Source: Planctomycetota bacterium
Lineage (GTDB): Bacteria; Planctomycetota; Planctomycetia; Pirellulales; Lacipirellulaceae
Direction: 5' to 3'
Assembly (NCBI GenBank): GCA_013152205.1
Contig: JAADGV010000010.1
Span: 1 to 59,420 of the forward strand
Length of the DNA: 59,420 nucleotides
The translations under genes were made by a program, and so were the position numbers. Shown here piece after piece: positions 17,542 to 26,038 of the stretch. The notes under the pieces are model-generated. The model made no database searches. It worked only from the letters and a program-made list of their open reading frames with translations, and had not been told where the DNA came from. The first letter of the stretch is position 1, and each line of letters starts with the position of its first letter.

Positions 17542-19011
17542 ATGGCCACAGAATTGACCGCTGAAAAGTTGGCTCAACGTGCGTTGGACGTCAACGTAGT
17601 TTCGGAGGCAGAGTTACGCTCGGCATGGAGCGAACTTGGCACCCGAAGCGTTGAATGCGAGCAGCTAAAGCAGGTGCTCGTTCGCCACGGGCTGTTGACC
17701 AACTATCAACTTGAACGTCTCGAACGAGGCTTCAAAAGTGGCTTTTTCTACGGCGATTACAAGGTGCAGTATGGCGTGGGGGCCGGCACTTTTGCCCGCG
17801 TTTATCGCGCCGCCCATCGTAAGACCAATGAACTGTTTGCGGTCAAAGTGCTGCGAAAACGGTTTAGTAACGATCCCGAGCAAGCCGAGATGTTCCGCCG
17901 TGAAGGGGAACTTGGCGCATCGCTCAAGCATCCCAACATCGTAGCGATTCACGAAGTGCGCAGCAGAGGAACTGAGCACTTCATCGTTATGGATTTTGTT
18001 GAGGGGCATAACTTACGCGACTTTTTCAAAGTGCGTGGCAAGTTCGAACCCCTAGAAGCGAGCCGCATTGTTACGGGCATGATTGCTGGGCTAAACTACG
18101 CATTTCAGCAGGGTGTGACCCACCGTGACTTGAAAATGTCGAACATCATCGTTTCGAGTGATGGCGACGCAAAGTTGATTGATTTTGGTCTGGCGGGGCT
18201 TGGCGGAGGGGATGCGACCGAGAGTAGCGAAGGCGCAAATCCGCGAACGATTGACTACGCAGGGCTCGAGCGTGCCACGAATGTCCGCAAAGACGATACA
18301 CGTAGTGATATTTTCTTCGTCGGGTGTATCTATTTCCAGTTGTTGTGCGGACAGCCTGCTATTGCAGAAACTCGCGACCGAGTTCAACGTCTGAATAAGT
18401 CGAGATATCAAGAGATTCGCAAGATCATCGATATCGACTCCAGTCTACCGCTCCCTCTTGTACGTGTTGTGAACAAAGCTTTGGAGTTCGACCCGGAGCG
18501 ACGCTATCAAACACCGGGCGAAATGCTGGCCGATCTCAAGCTGGCGATGAAACGAGTGAAAGAGCAGGAAGCAGGGGCAGTCGATACACCCGTCGACACC
18601 GGCCCCCTCGAAGGGCATGATCCCGAGGGACAACCTCGCAAAATAATGGTCGTCGAATCAGACACCAAAATGCAGGATCTTTTTCGTAAACTGTTCAAAA
18701 AACGTGGCTATCGAGTTTTGGTGACAAGCGACCCGGAACGGTTGTTCCAACGCTTTTATGAAGACAACAAGACCGCAGACGTTTTACTGTTAAGCACAGG
18801 CCGTATAGGTGCTCAGGCGGTTCAAGCATTTAATCGCCTAGGTGAAGAAGCCGCAACGAAACACGTGCCGGTTGTTTTGCTTTTGGGAGACGGGCATGGC
18901 AAGCTTCGCGAACATGCCAAAATTGACAAGCACCGCTCAGTCATCCAGATGCCGGTGAAGTCCCGCGAACTTCGCCAAGCAATCTTGACGGTGCTAAACA
19001 ACGTAAGCTAG
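17542..19011 (+). CDS. Ser/Thr protein kinase with C-terminal pseudo-receiver domain
   Basis: 489 residues, cytoplasmic. Residues 1-65 form a helical domain common before planctomycete kinases (LAQRALDVNVVSEAELRSAW..HGLLTNYQLERLERG). The kinase domain (about 70-345) has the glycine loop GVGAGTF (78-84), Lys102 (VKVLRK), the catalytic HRDLKMSN (Asp196) and DFG (214-216), so it should be active. After a short linker, residues ~368-489 have the fold pattern of a response-regulator receiver (IMVVESDTKMQDLFRKLFKKRGYRVLVTSDPE), but the strand-3 Asp is replaced by Ser (DVLLLSTGRIG), while a Lys near the end (MPVKSREL) remains. It therefore cannot be phosphorylated in the usual way. No transmembrane segment is visible. 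Confidence 0.92.
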   Translation: MATELTAEKLAQRALDVNVVSEAELRSAWSELGTRSVECEQLKQVLVRHGLLTNYQLERLERGFKSGFFYGDYKVQYGVGAGTFARVYRAAHRKTNELFAVKVLRKRFSNDPEQAEMFRREGELGASLKHPNIVAIHEVRSRGTEHFIVMDFVEGHNLRDFFKVRGKFEPLEASRIVTGMIAGLNYAFQQGVTHRDLKMSNIIVSSDGDAKLIDFGLAGLGGGDATESSEGANPRTIDYAGLERATNVRKDDTRSDIFFVGCIYFQLLCGQPAIAETRDRVQRLNKSRYQEIRKIIDIDSSLPLPLVRVVNKALEFDPERRYQTPGEMLADLKLAMKRVKEQEAGAVDTPVDTGPLEGHDPEGQPRKIMVVESDTKMQDLFRKLFKKRGYRVLVTSDPERLFQRFYEDNKTADVLLLSTGRIGAQAVQAFNRLGEEAATKHVPVVLLLGDGHGKLREHAKIDKHRSVIQMPVKSRELRQAILTVLNNVS

Positions 19012-19081
19012 GGAATTTTGTCTTTTCCCGAATCGGTCTACATGCCGATTTGAGGCTAAAACAAACCAGCGCAACCGACAC

Positions 19082-19627
19082 TCAAAAAATCAACGCCACA
19101 GCAATCGCCACGGCAATCACGGTGGCTGCGATCGTCTTTACCCCGGTCCCCAACACGCGCCCCCAAAATGCCGCATGGCCGACTCGCCACGAATGGCCCG
19201 GCGACTCGCCGCGAGAATGTTCGCCAAACGCGGCGCCTATCAGTGCCCCCACAGCACCACCCAATAGTGCGGCAACGGGAGAACCGATGATTGGGACGGG
19301 AATCCCTACGATCGCCCCCGCCACGGCCCCCACCAGCGATCCCAATAGCGCAAATACCGCTGCCCGACGGCTACCGCCAGCCCGACGAGCGCCCCAAACG
19401 CTAGTCACCAGTTCAGCCAACTCGCCGATGGCCGCAACCGCCGTCATCATCGCGACGATACCCCACCCCAAACTCGCATTTCCCTCGACCGGCCCCAGCC
19501 AGGCATACAATCCAGCAGCCGAGACCATCAGCCAATTCCCCGGCAGCCCCATCAGCGTCATCAACCACCCCAGCGCAGCAGCCGACAATAACAAAAAAAC
19601 CGCACTGGCAAAAAATACGTAATCCAT
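19082..19627 (-). CDS. DUF456 family membrane protein
   Basis: 181 residues with five or six hydrophobic segments and many glycines. The N-terminal LGWLMTLMGLPGNWLMVSAAGLYAWL and the central Gly/Ala-rich AVFALLGSLVGAVAGAIVGIPVPIIGSPVAALLGGAVGALIGAAFGE match DUF456, a membrane family of unknown function; the glycine-zipper-like repeats suggest tightly packed helices. It converges with the kinase gene, with a weak hairpin (AATCGG/CCGATT near 19031-19054) between them. A long open frame on the opposite strand is only the shadow of this hydrophobic coding sequence. Confidence 0.85.
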   Translation of the reverse strand: MDYVFFASAVFLLLSAAALGWLMTLMGLPGNWLMVSAAGLYAWLGPVEGNASLGWGIVAMMTAVAAIGELAELVTSVWGARRAGGSRRAAVFALLGSLVGAVAGAIVGIPVPIIGSPVAALLGGAVGALIGAAFGEHSRGESPGHSWRVGHAAFWGRVLGTGVKTIAATVIAVAIAVALIF

Positions 19628-20112
19628 ATCTTAGTGCCGACTCCTAGGTAGTTGGGCAGTTGCTAAACACCAGTTGCGTCTATAGGCTTTCCGGCGTCTG
19701 AAGTGCCGTACGCTGCAATATGGCCCTACGATTCTCAGACGTTTGTTCCAACTCAACAAATGGCATGGCCAAGCTAAAATCCTCCCAAAGCGCGAACATT
19801 TGCCCCAAACCGTGCGTCGAACACATTTTAGTGTACGGACTGCACGGGTGGACGAAAGGGTTGACCGTCGATATAGCCGAAGGCGGTGTGCAGCAGCAGA
19901 TGGCAATAGCCAAGACACAATGCCCAAATGACCCATTTCCAGAGGCCCGGGTCATCTCCTTTGGTCATTAGGTCATTACTGTGAGGCCGCTTTTGACCGC
20001 CGGTGGCAAACTGTAACATTACCTACCCGGATAGCCGCTATCTGTCGCTAGTTTCCTAGATTATGATGGACCTGTTTACACACCTGCCGAAAGGCCAAGA
20101 AAGAGCTATTTG
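19628..20112. other. intergenic region, no confident gene
   Basis: About 480 bases between DUF456 and der. Short frames exist on both strands. The most protein-like is on the minus strand within 19828-20019 (LWKWVIWALCLGYCHLLLHTAFGYIDGQPF), with one possible membrane helix but no convincing ribosome binding site or family. It could be the remnant of a lost membrane protein. No promoter or terminator is clear. Confidence 0.4.
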
Positions 20113-21492
20113 ATGCCCGTCCCCCAAGTCGTAATCATAGGTCGCCCCAATGTGGGCAAAAGCAGCCTGCTCAACTGGCTGGCAGGGATTCGTTTAGCGA
20201 TTGTCGAAGATCGCCCCGGAGTGACTCGCGATCGGGTTGACTACCTGATGTCGTATGAAGAGCGATTCTTTGAATTGGTCGACACCGGCGGAATCGGCAA
20301 CAAAGACGAAGACAACCTGACACAGCACGTCGAAGAACAAATCCAGACAGCCATCGACTCAGCAGCGATAATCCTCTTTGTCGTAGACACTCGCGCTGGC
20401 TTGCTGCCACTTGACGAGGAGGTGGCCCAGCGGCTGCGTAACTTAAATGTTCCCGTGATTTGTATTGCCAACAAGTCCGACACAAAAAAAATTGACGAGC
20501 AAACCTCCGATTTCTATCGGCTCGGTCGGGGGAAAGTTCTGCCTGTCAGTACCACTCAGAACCGCAATCGGGCCGTACTGCTAAACATGATCCTCGAACG
20601 GTTGCCCTCCGCCGACGAGGATGGCGACGAGGATCCAGGCGCAGAACCCGAAATGAAAGTGGCCATTGTTGGCCGCCGCAATGTTGGCAAAAGCACATTT
20701 GCCAATATTTTAGCGAAAGCTGAGCGCATGATCGTCAGCGAAGTCCCGGGCACGACACGCGATAGCGTCGATATCCGCTTCGAACTTGATGGCAAAGCGT
20801 TTGTCGCAATGGATACCCCAGGTATTCGTCGACCGAAAAGTCGGGGAGCAGCGATCGACTTTTACGGCACGCACCGGGCCCAACGGAGCATACGCCGCGC
20901 AGACGTCGTGTTCTTGTTCCTTGATGCCACGCAACGCATCAGCAAAGTCGACAAACAGCTTTGCGATTACATCAGCCAGCAATACAAGCCGTGCATTTTG
21001 GTCGTCAATAAATGGGATCTACTGGCCAAAACTATGCCCACCGAAAAATGGGTCCGCTATTTACATGACAACTTTCGCACCATGCGGTACGCACCGATTG
21101 CCTTTATCACGGGCCAGTCTGGCAAAAACGTGAAAGCGTTGCTCAACCATGGCCAGATGTTGTTCAAGCAATCACGACTACGTATACCCACAGGCCAGCT
21201 CAATCGGTTGCTTCGCGAAGCGATCCGTAATTCGCCACCGCCGATGTACCAAAACCGCCGACCAAAAATCTATTACGGCACCCAAGTCGGCATCCAGCCT
21301 CCTACGCTCGTACTGTTCTGCAACAATCCGCAGGCGATCTCAAAACCTTACCAGCGTTACCTGCTGGGTGCCGTGCGCGACCAGCTAAATTTTGAGGAGG
21401 TGCCAATCAAGCTCTATCTGCGCAAACGGCAACAGAGCGACCAACGGGATGAAATTGTCTCTGACACGGCAAAAATGCCACAAGAAGAATGA
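20113..21492 (+). CDS. der: ribosome biogenesis GTPase Der (EngA)
   Basis: 459 residues. It has two tandem GTPase domains: the first with GRPNVGKSS (10-18), DTGG and NKSD, the second with GRRNVGKST near residue 186, a DTPGIRRP switch and NKWD. The C-terminal KH-like domain contains PPMYQNRRPKIYYGTQVGIQPPTLVLFCNNP. Der is an essential factor for maturation of the 50S ribosomal subunit. The ATG at 20113 is preferred over an adjacent TTG. The gene stands alone, downstream of a gap and convergent with the small membrane protein at 21508. Confidence 0.97.
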   Translation: MPVPQVVIIGRPNVGKSSLLNWLAGIRLAIVEDRPGVTRDRVDYLMSYEERFFELVDTGGIGNKDEDNLTQHVEEQIQTAIDSAAIILFVVDTRAGLLPLDEEVAQRLRNLNVPVICIANKSDTKKIDEQTSDFYRLGRGKVLPVSTTQNRNRAVLLNMILERLPSADEDGDEDPGAEPEMKVAIVGRRNVGKSTFANILAKAERMIVSEVPGTTRDSVDIRFELDGKAFVAMDTPGIRRPKSRGAAIDFYGTHRAQRSIRRADVVFLFLDATQRISKVDKQLCDYISQQYKPCILVVNKWDLLAKTMPTEKWVRYLHDNFRTMRYAPIAFITGQSGKNVKALLNHGQMLFKQSRLRIPTGQLNRLLREAIRNSPPPMYQNRRPKIYYGTQVGIQPPTLVLFCNNPQAISKPYQRYLLGAVRDQLNFEEVPIKLYLRKRQQSDQRDEIVSDTAKMPQEE

Positions 21493-21507
21493 AACGCAGC
21501 CTTTGCG

Positions 21508-21684
21508 TTACTCAACTCCATCCCACAGGTCCGACGTGCTGCTCGTCGCAGCGATATCGTTGCCCGAGTCGTGGCCGACACGACCGCGATAGTCGCCGAC
21601 CACCGCAACGATGGCTAGCAGCCAAGCCGCTAGAAAAAGCGTCAGCTCGCCTACAGCGAGTATTTCTCGTCGATCCTTCTGCAT
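21508..21684 (-). CDS. 58-residue single-span membrane protein
   Basis: A short gene on the minus strand. It starts MQKDRREILAVGELTLFLAA and continues through one hydrophobic helix (LTLFLAAWLLAIVAVVGDY, about residues 14-32) to an acidic Ser/Thr-rich tail ending LWDGVE. Basic residues precede the helix, so the N-terminus should be cytoplasmic. AGGTGG lies 9 bases before the ATG. The orderly layout (charged start, one helix, polar tail) argues for a real protein, but no family is recognised. It converges with der with 15 bases between the stops. Confidence 0.55.
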   Translation of the reverse strand: MQKDRREILAVGELTLFLAAWLLAIVAVVGDYRGRVGHDSGNDIAATSSTSDLWDGVE

Positions 21685-22032
21685 CTAACAAACCCACCTA
21701 TCCATCCGAAGATAACTGACGCGCTGTCCCTACCCGTGCGTCAGCCAAACGTATCTACCCCAGCGAGGATTCCCTCGCTGCCTCTGTTCTTCCGCCAACG
21801 AATAGAACGTAAATGCCCGGTCCTGACAAGCAGAGCTTTGTACTGAAGTAGGCCGTTTTCCCCGATTTCCTTTGATAGCATGACAGCAAAAAGTACCCTT
21901 TGGCGATGGGCTAGGGGCTACCCCACTGATCTAGTGGGTGCTAGACTAACGGGTCTTGTGTGCTTCTTGTGGTCGGTGAAGATATAGGCCGTCGGGCTTG
22001 CTTATTTGCTGCCTCCGGAACAGAACACTCAA
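21685..22032. other. intergenic region upstream of tRNA-Val
   Basis: About 350 bases with no gene that I can support. It contains several short inverted repeats (for example ACCCCACT/AGTGGGT around 21919-21938) but no known RNA motif. The tRNA promoter must lie here; no close match to TTGACA/TATAAT is evident. Confidence 0.4.
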
Positions 22033-22106
22033 GGGCGTTTAGCTCAGTTGGTTAGAGCACTAGCTCGACAAGCTAGGGGTCACTGGTTCGAGTCCAGTAT
22101 CGCCCA
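22033..22106 (+). tRNA. tRNA-Val (GAC anticodon)
   Basis: A full cloverleaf can be folded: acceptor GGGCGTT with ATCGCCC (one T-T mismatch at the sixth pair), D-arm GCTC/GAGC, anticodon stem CTAGC/GCTAG, T-arm ACTGG/CCAGT with loop TTCGAGT, discriminator A; CCA is not encoded. The 7-base anticodon loop is TCGACAA, giving anticodon GAC. The base before the anticodon (position 33) is C instead of the nearly universal U. The loop closing bases can pair (T-A), making a 6-bp palindromic stem. Confidence 0.92.
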
Positions 22107-22492
22107 CTGACGAGAGACCCTGCAGAACATGGTTTCTCTCAATTTACTGGCATGGATCCAGTGTGGCGGCTGCCACCTAGAGACGAGGTACCCGATCGGA
22201 CGGATGGCTCGTCGGCCTATAGTCAGAACGACTCGCGATGTCGATCTATCACTGTGCCTGTAACACTCATCATTTTGCTCGACGGGTTGCCGCAACAACT
22301 TGGACGTCTAGTCGACCTCTCCGTCCAGGTTGCCGTAAGCCGTCTACTGCGACCCCCAATCGGGTTCCACCAATTTTTCAACCCTCGATATTGCCCGCAG
22401 ACTCCATCATTTCTGGTAACAACTCGATTTTTCGCAGCTGCGTTTTTCGGCGCCCCTATTTTTTGCATCTCTGATTTTCAAACGGTTTCACC
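22107..22492. other. intergenic region downstream of tRNA-Val
   Basis: 386 bases without a supportable gene. Frames on both strands translate to low-complexity or random-looking peptides. No duplicated tRNA 3' end is seen, so there is no sign of an integrated element here. Confidence 0.45.
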
Positions 22493-23539
22493 ATGCTGAC
22501 ACACAAAGAAATGTTGCTGGCCGTCTTTTTCTTTGCCCTGGCAGTACACACCCTCGACCAGCGAGCGGCACACGCAGATGACAAAGTGCCCGCCACGATT
22601 GGACAGATTGAACGGCTTGATCCGGCCCTCGATCAGCTCGTTCCCGCCGATGCCAAAATCGAGGTACTGGCTACCGACCTAGATTGGAGCGAGGGGCCTG
22701 TCTGGGTTAAAGAGGGAGGCTACCTCCTCTTTTCGGACATTCCCCCAGGGCTTATCTATCGCTGGAAAGAAGGCGAAGGAATCAAAGAATGGCTCAAACC
22801 TTCGGGCTACACCGGCGAAACTCCCCGTGGTGGGGAACAGGGCTCAAACGGCCTCGCCCTTAACGCAGATGGCCAGCTCATCATCTGTCAGCACGGCGAC
22901 CGACGGCTTGCTCAACTCGATGCCCCTCTGAGTGCCCCAGCACCAAAATTCATTACTCTCGCCGATAAATATGACGGCAAACGCTTCAACAGCCCCAACG
23001 ACTTGGCCATCCACTCCAGCGGCGCGATTTACTTTACCGACCCTCCCTACGGCATGGTCAAGGGATTTGACGACCCAAGTCGAGAAATGACCTACCTCGG
23101 GGTCTTTCGCCGCGATTTGGATGGCAAAGTAACCCTGCTAACCGATCAGCTTTCTGCCCCCAACGGCATCGCATTTTCGCCCGACGAAAAAACGCTGTAC
23201 GTTGCACAGTCCGACCCGAATGCTCCCATCTGGATGGCATTCGACGTACAAGACGACGGCACAATCAGCAACGGCCGAGTACTACTGGATGGCACCGAAT
23301 TGCTGAAAAAGTCCAAAGGGCTGCCAGATGGACTCAAATGCGATAAACAGGGCAATCTGTTCGCCACTGGCCCGGGTGGCGTACTTGTGATTAGTCCCGA
23401 AGGAAAGCACCTCGGCACGATTTCTACCGGCGAACGCATTAGTAATTGCGCATTTGGCGACGACGGGAAGACTCTCTATATGACCTCAGACATGTATCTG
23501 TGCCGAATTCGCCTCTCAACAACCGGCGTTGGATTCTAA
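22493..23539 (+). CDS. secreted SMP-30/gluconolactonase-like protein
   Basis: 348 residues with a signal peptide (LLAVFFFALAVHTLDQRAAHA). It is a six-bladed beta-propeller of the SMP-30/gluconolactonase/LRE family. Metal ligands are recognisable: Glu67 in DWSEGPVWV, Asn in FNSPNDLAIHSSGAIYFTDPPYG, Asn in SAPNGIAFSPDEKTLYV and Asp in GLPDGLKCDKQGNLFATGPGGV. It probably hydrolyses a sugar lactone outside the cytoplasm. No clear ribosome binding site, which is common in planctomycetes. It is a single gene downstream of the tRNA. Confidence 0.92.
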   Translation: MLTHKEMLLAVFFFALAVHTLDQRAAHADDKVPATIGQIERLDPALDQLVPADAKIEVLATDLDWSEGPVWVKEGGYLLFSDIPPGLIYRWKEGEGIKEWLKPSGYTGETPRGGEQGSNGLALNADGQLIICQHGDRRLAQLDAPLSAPAPKFITLADKYDGKRFNSPNDLAIHSSGAIYFTDPPYGMVKGFDDPSREMTYLGVFRRDLDGKVTLLTDQLSAPNGIAFSPDEKTLYVAQSDPNAPIWMAFDVQDDGTISNGRVLLDGTELLKKSKGLPDGLKCDKQGNLFATGPGGVLVISPEGKHLGTISTGERISNCAFGDDGKTLYMTSDMYLCRIRLSTTGVGF

Positions 23540-23665
23540 TCTCGCCCCCTGGAACGCGGTAAAATCATGGCTTGCCCGCTTAGCCCCCCCGATGTTAGAC
23601 TCTGAGGTTCATCCTTAGATGAAACTATTGATAGTCCCTTGGGCATTACACAGTTGGAGTACACG

Positions 23666-23755
23666 TTGGGTACGAAGAAATCAGGTAAAGGACGGCGCAA
23701 GGTTGGTCGTAAGAAGCGTCGTATGCGTGCAAAGATTCGCCATCGCAAGAAATAG
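23666..23755 (+). CDS. 29-residue highly basic protein, possibly ribosome-associated
   Basis: A very short gene starting with TTG at 23666 with GGAG 6 bases upstream. The product begins MGTKKSGKGRRKVGRKKRR and ends KIRHRKK; more than half of the residues are Lys or Arg and none is acidic. The size and composition resemble small ribosomal proteins such as bTHX, bL36 or the mitochondrial-type COX24/bS22 group, but I cannot place it in any of them. I recall similar peptides in other planctomycetes (memory, not checked). A possible promoter (TTGCCC, 18 bases, TAGACT) lies at about 23572-23601. It sits alone between convergent neighbours. Confidence 0.72.
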   Translation: MGTKKSGKGRRKVGRKKRRMRAKIRHRKK

Positions 23756-23814
23756 TGCAGGGTGCCTGCCCCTTCGGTCGCGATTAGCCGTTTCTCAGCA
23801 GCTCTCTTGGGCAC

Positions 23815-24657
23815 TCAGTCCTTCAAGCCTGTCGTGGTGATGCCGCGAACGAATAGTCGCTGCGCAAAGAAGAACAGCACGACAACGGGCAGCGTAAACA
23901 ACACTGCCGCCGCCAACAGCAAATGCATCTCGCTGGAATGCGAACTGACGAATTGCTCTAAACCATAAGCCAGCGGAAATCGCTGTGGGTCGTTCAGGTA
24001 GAGCAGCGGGCCGCCGTAATCATTCCATGCGGCAATAAATTCTAATAGCGCCACCGTAGCCAGGGCCGGGCGGGCTAACGGCAATACCACCCGCCAAAGC
24101 ACCCCCAACTCGCTGCAGCCGTCAACGCGTGCTGCGTCGATCATCTCTTGCGGCAACGTCAAGAAAAACTGTCGCAGCAGGAAAATATAAAAAGCCTCGC
24201 CAAAGAACTTCGGGAAAATCAACGCCCCCAGCGAGTCGTAAAGCCCTAGCTCGCGAATCACCAAAAATCGGGGCACCATAGTCACCTGCCAAGGCAATAG
24301 CATTGTGGCAATCATCATCCCAAACAGCAGATCTCGCCCTGGCCACCGCAGCCTTGCAAACCCATAAGCAACCACGGAGCAGGAAAATAGTGTGCCAAGA
24401 ACACTACCTAAACAAAGCACGACCGAATTGGTCAGGTAACGCAAGAACGGAATCGCCTGCATTGCCTTTGCGTAATTCTCCCAATGCCAAGGGCGTGGCC
24501 ACCAGGAGTATGGTGCGGCGGCAATCTGTTCTGGCCCTTTCAACGAGGTCAGCACCATCCACACCAGTGGAGCCGTCATCACCCCAGCAATCAGCAACAG
24601 CCACACATGAGCCCAAAACGCCTTTTGCCTGACAGGTACTAAGTTTTTATCGGGCAT
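23815..24657 (-). CDS. carbohydrate ABC transporter permease, MalG type
   Basis: 280 residues with six membrane helices. The start is the ATG at 24657 (MPDKNLVPVRQKAFW, followed by the first helix); longer frames upstream lie inside the binding-protein gene. The type I permease EAA loop is present (EEMIDAARVDGCSELGVLWRVVLPLARPALAT), and the C-terminus has LPVVVLFFFAQRLFVRGITTTGLKD, typical of MalG-like subunits. It pairs with the MalF-like permease at 26039 for uptake of a sugar. It overlaps the end of the binding-protein gene by 11 bases. No ATPase gene is present nearby. Confidence 0.92.
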   Translation of the reverse strand: MPDKNLVPVRQKAFWAHVWLLLIAGVMTAPLVWMVLTSLKGPEQIAAAPYSWWPRPWHWENYAKAMQAIPFLRYLTNSVVLCLGSVLGTLFSCSVVAYGFARLRWPGRDLLFGMMIATMLLPWQVTMVPRFLVIRELGLYDSLGALIFPKFFGEAFYIFLLRQFFLTLPQEMIDAARVDGCSELGVLWRVVLPLARPALATVALLEFIAAWNDYGGPLLYLNDPQRFPLAYGLEQFVSSHSSEMHLLLAAAVLFTLPVVVLFFFAQRLFVRGITTTGLKD

Positions 24658-26011
24658 CAAGCACCTCTTCCAAGCGTACCCGAACACGAGCCGAAGCCGC
24701 CTGCAATGTCTCTGCTGGATCAGCCCCGCGGTACAACACTTCTTGAGCCGCTCGGACAACTTCTTGGTTATACATCGAAGCGACCGGCAACGCCGGGATA
24801 GGAACTTGATTCTCGCTCGCTGCCAGCCGCACGAACGTACGCAAGAGGGGCCAACGCTCGATCGCCTGCTGATAGGCCCGCTGGTCGACCACTTGCTGAG
24901 AAGCCGGTATCCACCCACCAGCCGCACAAGCCTGGGCCGCCTCTGCTTCGTGGCCCTCAAAACCACTCCAAAACTTCATGAATTCCCAGGCCCCTTGCTT
25001 ATTATGGGCCAACTTCGGCACCACAAAAAAGTTGCCGTTCACCCAACCCGCCTCCGACCGTCCACCCAGCGGCGACGGGAGTGGCACAACGGCAAACCGG
25101 TCGAATACTTGTCCATTCGCAGTTGCAGCCGACTCGGCGGTCTCAAGGTCGCGTACGCGCCATTGCCCGTCCATCACCACGGCATAGCGGCGGTCAGACA
25201 GCAGCGGAAACGATGCGCCGGTCAATGCCTGCTCGCCCGAGCGAAACGCTGCAAGCTCGCTCGGCCCATAACGCCGGCTATACCCTGCCATCCAGGTCAA
25301 CGCTTCAACAATCTCCGGAGAATCAGCAGTCACCATCGCTGCAGGATCAGTCGCTTGTAAATTGGCAAAACTCCCCCCAAAAACGATGCCCCACGCCCAC
25401 AATCGGCGCGGATCGGGCAAATAGCCCATCCGTCGTCGCCCAGTAGTCTCCCCCGACGGAGCCACGGTCTCTGCGATCAAGTCCAGGTCGTCGATCGTCT
25501 TTGGTAGCTCCAGCCCATGCTCGGCCAGCAGCGTCTCATTGCAGTACAAGGCACGAATATCCAACCCGTTGCACAAGGCGTAAAGTCGGCCCTCGTAGGT
25601 TCCCAACTGACGTGCCGCAGGATAGAGCCAGTCGTCCAACCGCTTTAACTCATCCGAAGTCGCCAATTCATCCAACGGCGTCAGCACGCCCCGGTGCCCC
25701 CAGTCGGCAACGATCGGATCGTCTTGATTCAGCAAATCAGGCGGATCGCCGCCGGCGACGCTCAGGAAGAATTTCAAATCCAAATTCGAGCCAGGCATGG
25801 CAATCGCACGAACCCAATAGCGATCTTGCGATTGATTGAAGCGATCGACAATCCGCTCAACGATTGGCCGGTCGCGCCCTCCCCAAAAATGCCAAAACAC
25901 AACCTCCTCGCGTCCAATGGGCGGCCCCTCGCTTCGCACGCCAACAGCCAGTACGATTGCCACCAATAGGGCAATCACCAAGGCCGCACTGAATAGGTTC
26001 CGAACATTCAT
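24647..26011 (-). CDS. ABC transporter extracellular solute-binding protein (family 1)
   Basis: 454 residues. An N-terminal hydrophobic segment (LFSAALVIALLVAIVLAVGV) has no lipobox Cys, so the protein may be anchored by an uncleaved helix. The mature region shows family 1 features: EVVFWHFWGGRDRPIVERIVDRFNQSQ at the start, GGDPPDLLNQDDPIVADWGHRGVLTPLDEL, and a late VNGNFFVVPKLAHNKQGAWEFMKFWSG. It captures the substrate, probably a sugar or oligosaccharide. ATG 26011 is chosen; an upstream GTG at 26023 is an alternative. It lies between the two permease genes, an unusual order. Confidence 0.9.
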   Translation of the reverse strand: MNVRNLFSAALVIALLVAIVLAVGVRSEGPPIGREEVVFWHFWGGRDRPIVERIVDRFNQSQDRYWVRAIAMPGSNLDLKFFLSVAGGDPPDLLNQDDPIVADWGHRGVLTPLDELATSDELKRLDDWLYPAARQLGTYEGRLYALCNGLDIRALYCNETLLAEHGLELPKTIDDLDLIAETVAPSGETTGRRRMGYLPDPRRLWAWGIVFGGSFANLQATDPAAMVTADSPEIVEALTWMAGYSRRYGPSELAAFRSGEQALTGASFPLLSDRRYAVVMDGQWRVRDLETAESAATANGQVFDRFAVVPLPSPLGGRSEAGWVNGNFFVVPKLAHNKQGAWEFMKFWSGFEGHEAEAAQACAAGGWIPASQQVVDQRAYQQAIERWPLLRTFVRLAASENQVPIPALPVASMYNQEVVRAAQEVLYRGADPAETLQAASARVRVRLEEVLDAR

Positions 26012-26038
26012 CGCACGCCACACACCTTATCAAAAGCC

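Noticed and set aside
19050..19622. 190-codon open frame on the plus strand opposite DUF456
   Set aside because: Its Ala/Thr/Pro-rich translation mirrors the Gly/Ala-rich membrane protein on the other strand, which matches a known family.
19828..20019. Minus-strand frame with a hydrophobic segment upstream of DUF456
   Set aside because: Protein-like in part (FGYIDGQPFRPPVQ) but without start signal, family match or promoter; kept only as a note in the intergenic entry.
22033..22492. tRNA as an integration site for a genomic island
   Set aside because: No duplicated tRNA 3' end, integrase gene or change in gene style was seen downstream.
22152..22499. 115-codon frame after the tRNA
   Set aside because: Random-looking sequence, overlaps the start of the SMP-30 gene, no ribosome binding site.
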